Source: Cytophagales bacterium (lineage in GTDB: Bacteria; Bacteroidota; Bacteroidia; Cytophagales; Cytophagaceae). Taken from it: DNA of 64,000 nt. A program made the position numbers and the translations under genes. The DNA lies in the NCBI GenBank assembly GCA_004294225.1, contig REBA01000023.1, forward strand, positions 1-64,000, read 5' to 3'. This document shows, piece by piece, positions 62,233 to 64,000 of the stretch; the first letter of the stretch is position 1; each line of letters begins with the position of its first letter. The notes under the pieces are model-generated. The model saw only the letters and a list, made by a program, of their open reading frames with translations. It ran no database searches and was not told the DNA's origin.

Positions 62233-64000
62233 TTAAACGTTTCTTATTTTAGTCAAATAGGATACATTGGGTTGAACATTCAATTCTTCTAAAACATGAT
62301 ATGCTCTTTCCTTATTTTCTAAATTGAGTTGATTGAAAATTTCTGTTTCTGAATCATTCATATCTCCAAAAACTATTGCTTCAGATGGACATGAAGAAGC
62401 ACATGCTGTTTTTATCTCACCATCTTTTGGTCTTCTTCCTTCTTTTTTAGCAGTCAATTTCCCCTCTTGAATTCTTTGAACACAAAGGCTACATTTTTCC
62501 ATTACTCCTCTTGACCTTACAGTAACATCAGGATTAAGAACCATTTTACCTAAAGTATTGTTCATTGAAGTATTCTCAGGAAACTTACTATTGTCAAAGT
62601 ATTTAAACCAATTGAATCTTCTAACTTTATACGGACAGTTATTTGCACAATATCTAGTTCCTATGCAACGATTATATGCCATCATGTTTAGACCTTCTGA
62701 ACTATGAGGAGTGGCGGCTACAGGACAGACAGTCTCGCAAGGAGCATGATTACAATGCTGACACATCATAGGTTGATAAGTAACTTGTGGATTTTCTGAG
62801 GCTTGCTCTAAATCATTATAGGTACTTCCATCATCCCTTTTAAAATATTTATCTACACCTTTTTCAGGCATCTCTGCATCACTACTATAGTATCTATCAA
62901 TACGAATCCAATGCATTTCTCTTCGGTTAGAGACTTCTTTTTTTCCAACGACTGGAACATTATTCTCTGCTTGACAACTAATCACGCAGGCACCGCATCC
63001 AGTACATGAATTCAAATCAATAACCATCCCCCATTTATGATTAGGGAATTTGTGTTCACCTGACCATGCAGAAATCTCAACAGGTTTTTTCTTACCATCT
63101 GGTGTAGTAACCATTGGATGAAATCTACCCGCATCAGGATTTTTTATATACTCTGATAAAATGGAATCTTGTATAATTGGTCTAGCCATTATAGTCTCAT
63201 GAGTCTGAGTTTGAGCTAATGCCTCTACTTCACCAGTTGCAGATATAGTAATATTATTTGCATAATATTGCAATGTTCCATTAGTATAAGTCAGGAAAGG
63301 GTATGCATTTACTCCGACATTATTAGCACATTTACCAGCTTTGCTTCTTCCATATCCAATAGCTAATGAGAAAGTTCCATTTGCTTGACCTGGTTGTATT
63401 ACTAAAGGAAGTGGCTTATCAATTGCCTTTCCATTTATGGTGACATTAACTAATGCTCCTTGAGCTAATTGATTATCTTTTGCATATTTATGAGAAACAG
63501 CAACATAATTATCCCAAGTTACTTTTGAAATAGGGTCTGGGAATTCTTGAAGCCATGGATTATTGGCTTGGTTTCCAGTTCCAATACCTACCTTTTCATA
63601 TAATTTAACTTCTATAGCAGAATTATCTGATTGATATTTTTTACTTATTTCTGAGGAAATTTGACTTAAATCTGATGATACAAATGTTGAAGGTAAACTT
63701 TCTGAATTAACTTCAAAAACACCATTGTGAAGTGCTAAATCCCAAGAAGATTGGAAATCGGTTTTTAAAATGTTAGCACTCCAATAAGATTGGATATAAT
63801 TATAATAATTAGATGGATTAGTAGAAATCCATGATAATAAACTTTCTTGAGCTGACCTATTCTCTTTAAAAAGAGGGGTAATTGTAGGTTGTGCTAAACT
63901 GTAAATTCCTTTTTTAGGTTCTGCATCATTCCACGACTCTAAATAATGGGTGTCAGGACAAATAAATTTACATAACGAAGCTGTCTCATCTTCTCTATCT
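62233..64000 (-). CDS. actB: Alternative Complex III iron-sulfur subunit ActB (5' end outside window)
   Basis: The frame is open from the stop at 62233 to the right edge, 588 codons, so the N-terminal part is missing. The upstream half resembles the C-terminal region of molybdopterin oxidoreductases (LVIQPGQANGTFSLAIGYGRSKAGKC), and the downstream half is a four-cluster ferredoxin domain: CTGCGACVISC, CQHCNHAPCETVC, CIGTRYCANNC and CSLCVQ with CASSCPSEA. A TTG at 63273 is inside the protein and is not the start. ActB feeds electrons between quinol oxidation and the heme subunits. Gene actA should lie further upstream. Confidence 0.95.
   Translation of the reverse strand, partial: DREDETASLCKFICPDTHYLESWNDAEPKKGIYSLAQPTITPLFKENRSAQESLLSWISTNPSNYYNYIQSYWSANILKTDFQSSWDLALHNGVFEVNSESLPSTFVSSDLSQISSEISKKYQSDNSAIEVKLYEKVGIGTGNQANNPWLQEFPDPISKVTWDNYVAVSHKYAKDNQLAQGALVNVTINGKAIDKPLPLVIQPGQANGTFSLAIGYGRSKAGKCANNVGVNAYPFLTYTNGTLQYYANNITISATGEVEALAQTQTHETIMARPIIQDSILSEYIKNPDAGRFHPMVTTPDGKKKPVEISAWSGEHKFPNHKWGMVIDLNSCTGCGACVISCQAENNVPVVGKKEVSNRREMHWIRIDRYYSSDAEMPEKGVDKYFKRDDGSTYNDLEQASENPQVTYQPMMCQHCNHAPCETVCPVAATPHSSEGLNMMAYNRCIGTRYCANNCPYKVRRFNWFKYFDNSKFPENTSMNNTLGKMVLNPDVTVRSRGVMEKCSLCVQRIQEGKLTAKKEGRRPKDGEIKTACASSCPSEAIVFGDMNDSETEIFNQLNLENKERAYHVLEELNVQPNVSYLTKIRNV

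Noticed and set aside
63271-63273. TTG as the start of a separate 346-residue ferredoxin protein
   Set aside because: The same frame continues upstream with molybdopterin-oxidoreductase-like sequence to the window edge, so this is internal to ActB.
1-64000. CRISPR arrays, prophage, rRNA operon
   Set aside because: No regularly spaced repeats, phage structural genes, integrases or rRNA-like sequence were seen on either strand.

Overview
The window is AT-rich bacterial DNA from a member of the Bacteroidota. The evidence is a T9SS type A sorting domain, a TamL-type outer-membrane lipoprotein, a fused MurF-alanine racemase, a TlpA-like protein of the DUF4369/DUF5106 kind, Alternative Complex III linked to an aa3-type oxidase, a tmRNA tag ending in SYAMAA, and promoter-like elements of the form TTG-N17-20-TAnnTTTG. 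Most starts lack a clear Shine-Dalgarno sequence, and several genes start at TTG. The class cannot be fixed from the sequence; an aerobic, environmental Cytophagia/Chitinophagia/Sphingobacteriia-like lineage is a reasonable guess.

Layout. 1-1476 (-): a Tat-exported glycosidase-like protein cut by the window edge. 1733-6208 (+): a TlpA-like thioredoxin protein, a GT4 glycosyltransferase, a GNAT/FemAB-like protein and miaA. 6203-11129 (-): hslV, alanine dehydrogenase, tsaE, a TPR/PD40 surface protein and an EamA transporter. 11260-15615 (+): a MacB-type ABC exporter (ATPase, two paralogous permeases, periplasmic adaptor). 15624-21687 (-): a SET-domain protein, then a GH78/GH106 alpha-L-rhamnosidase pair. 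21896-25625 (+): ilvA and the murF-alr fusion. 25654-28133 (-): ssrA (tmRNA), tRNA-Cys and rpsA with a hairpin-rich leader. 28280-31588: tamL (-) and a SpoU methyltransferase (+) starting back to back.

31611-31838 (-): a small lipoprotein. 32049-34825 (+): nuoABCD only. 34915-39894 (+): a compact run of a large lipoprotein, an outer-membrane barrel, a Y1/RAYT-like transposase and a radical SAM/SPASM protein. 39945-43791: a CBM9-like T9SS cargo (-), a 42-residue Cys-rich membrane protein (+), DUF3127 (-), FKBP (-) and a Wzx-like flippase (-). 43943-50054 (+): asnB, a TPR protein, fabG and a VWA membrane protein. 50061-64000 (-): one dense respiratory run, actB-actC-actD-actE-actF-coxB-coxA-ctaA-ctaB-coxC-coxC2-cox4-sco-DUF420-small CxxC protein.

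The dominant theme is aerobic respiration: NDH-1 subunits feed quinol, Alternative Complex III oxidises quinol, and the aa3 oxidase with its own heme A and copper assembly factors reduces oxygen. The rest is envelope biology (OM lipoproteins, barrels, exporters, cell-wall synthesis), glycan breakdown, and translation or quality control (rpsA, ssrA, miaA, tsaE, SpoU, hslV). There is no phage, CRISPR array, rRNA operon or complete insertion sequence, and no gene-free stretch longer than about 260 bases apart from the tmRNA/tRNA region. I see no obviously new multi-gene system. The best leads are the rpsA leader, the lipoprotein/barrel/RAYT/radical-SAM run, the small CxxC protein ending the oxidase operon, and the glycosyltransferase/FemAB pair separated in frame by a single stop.
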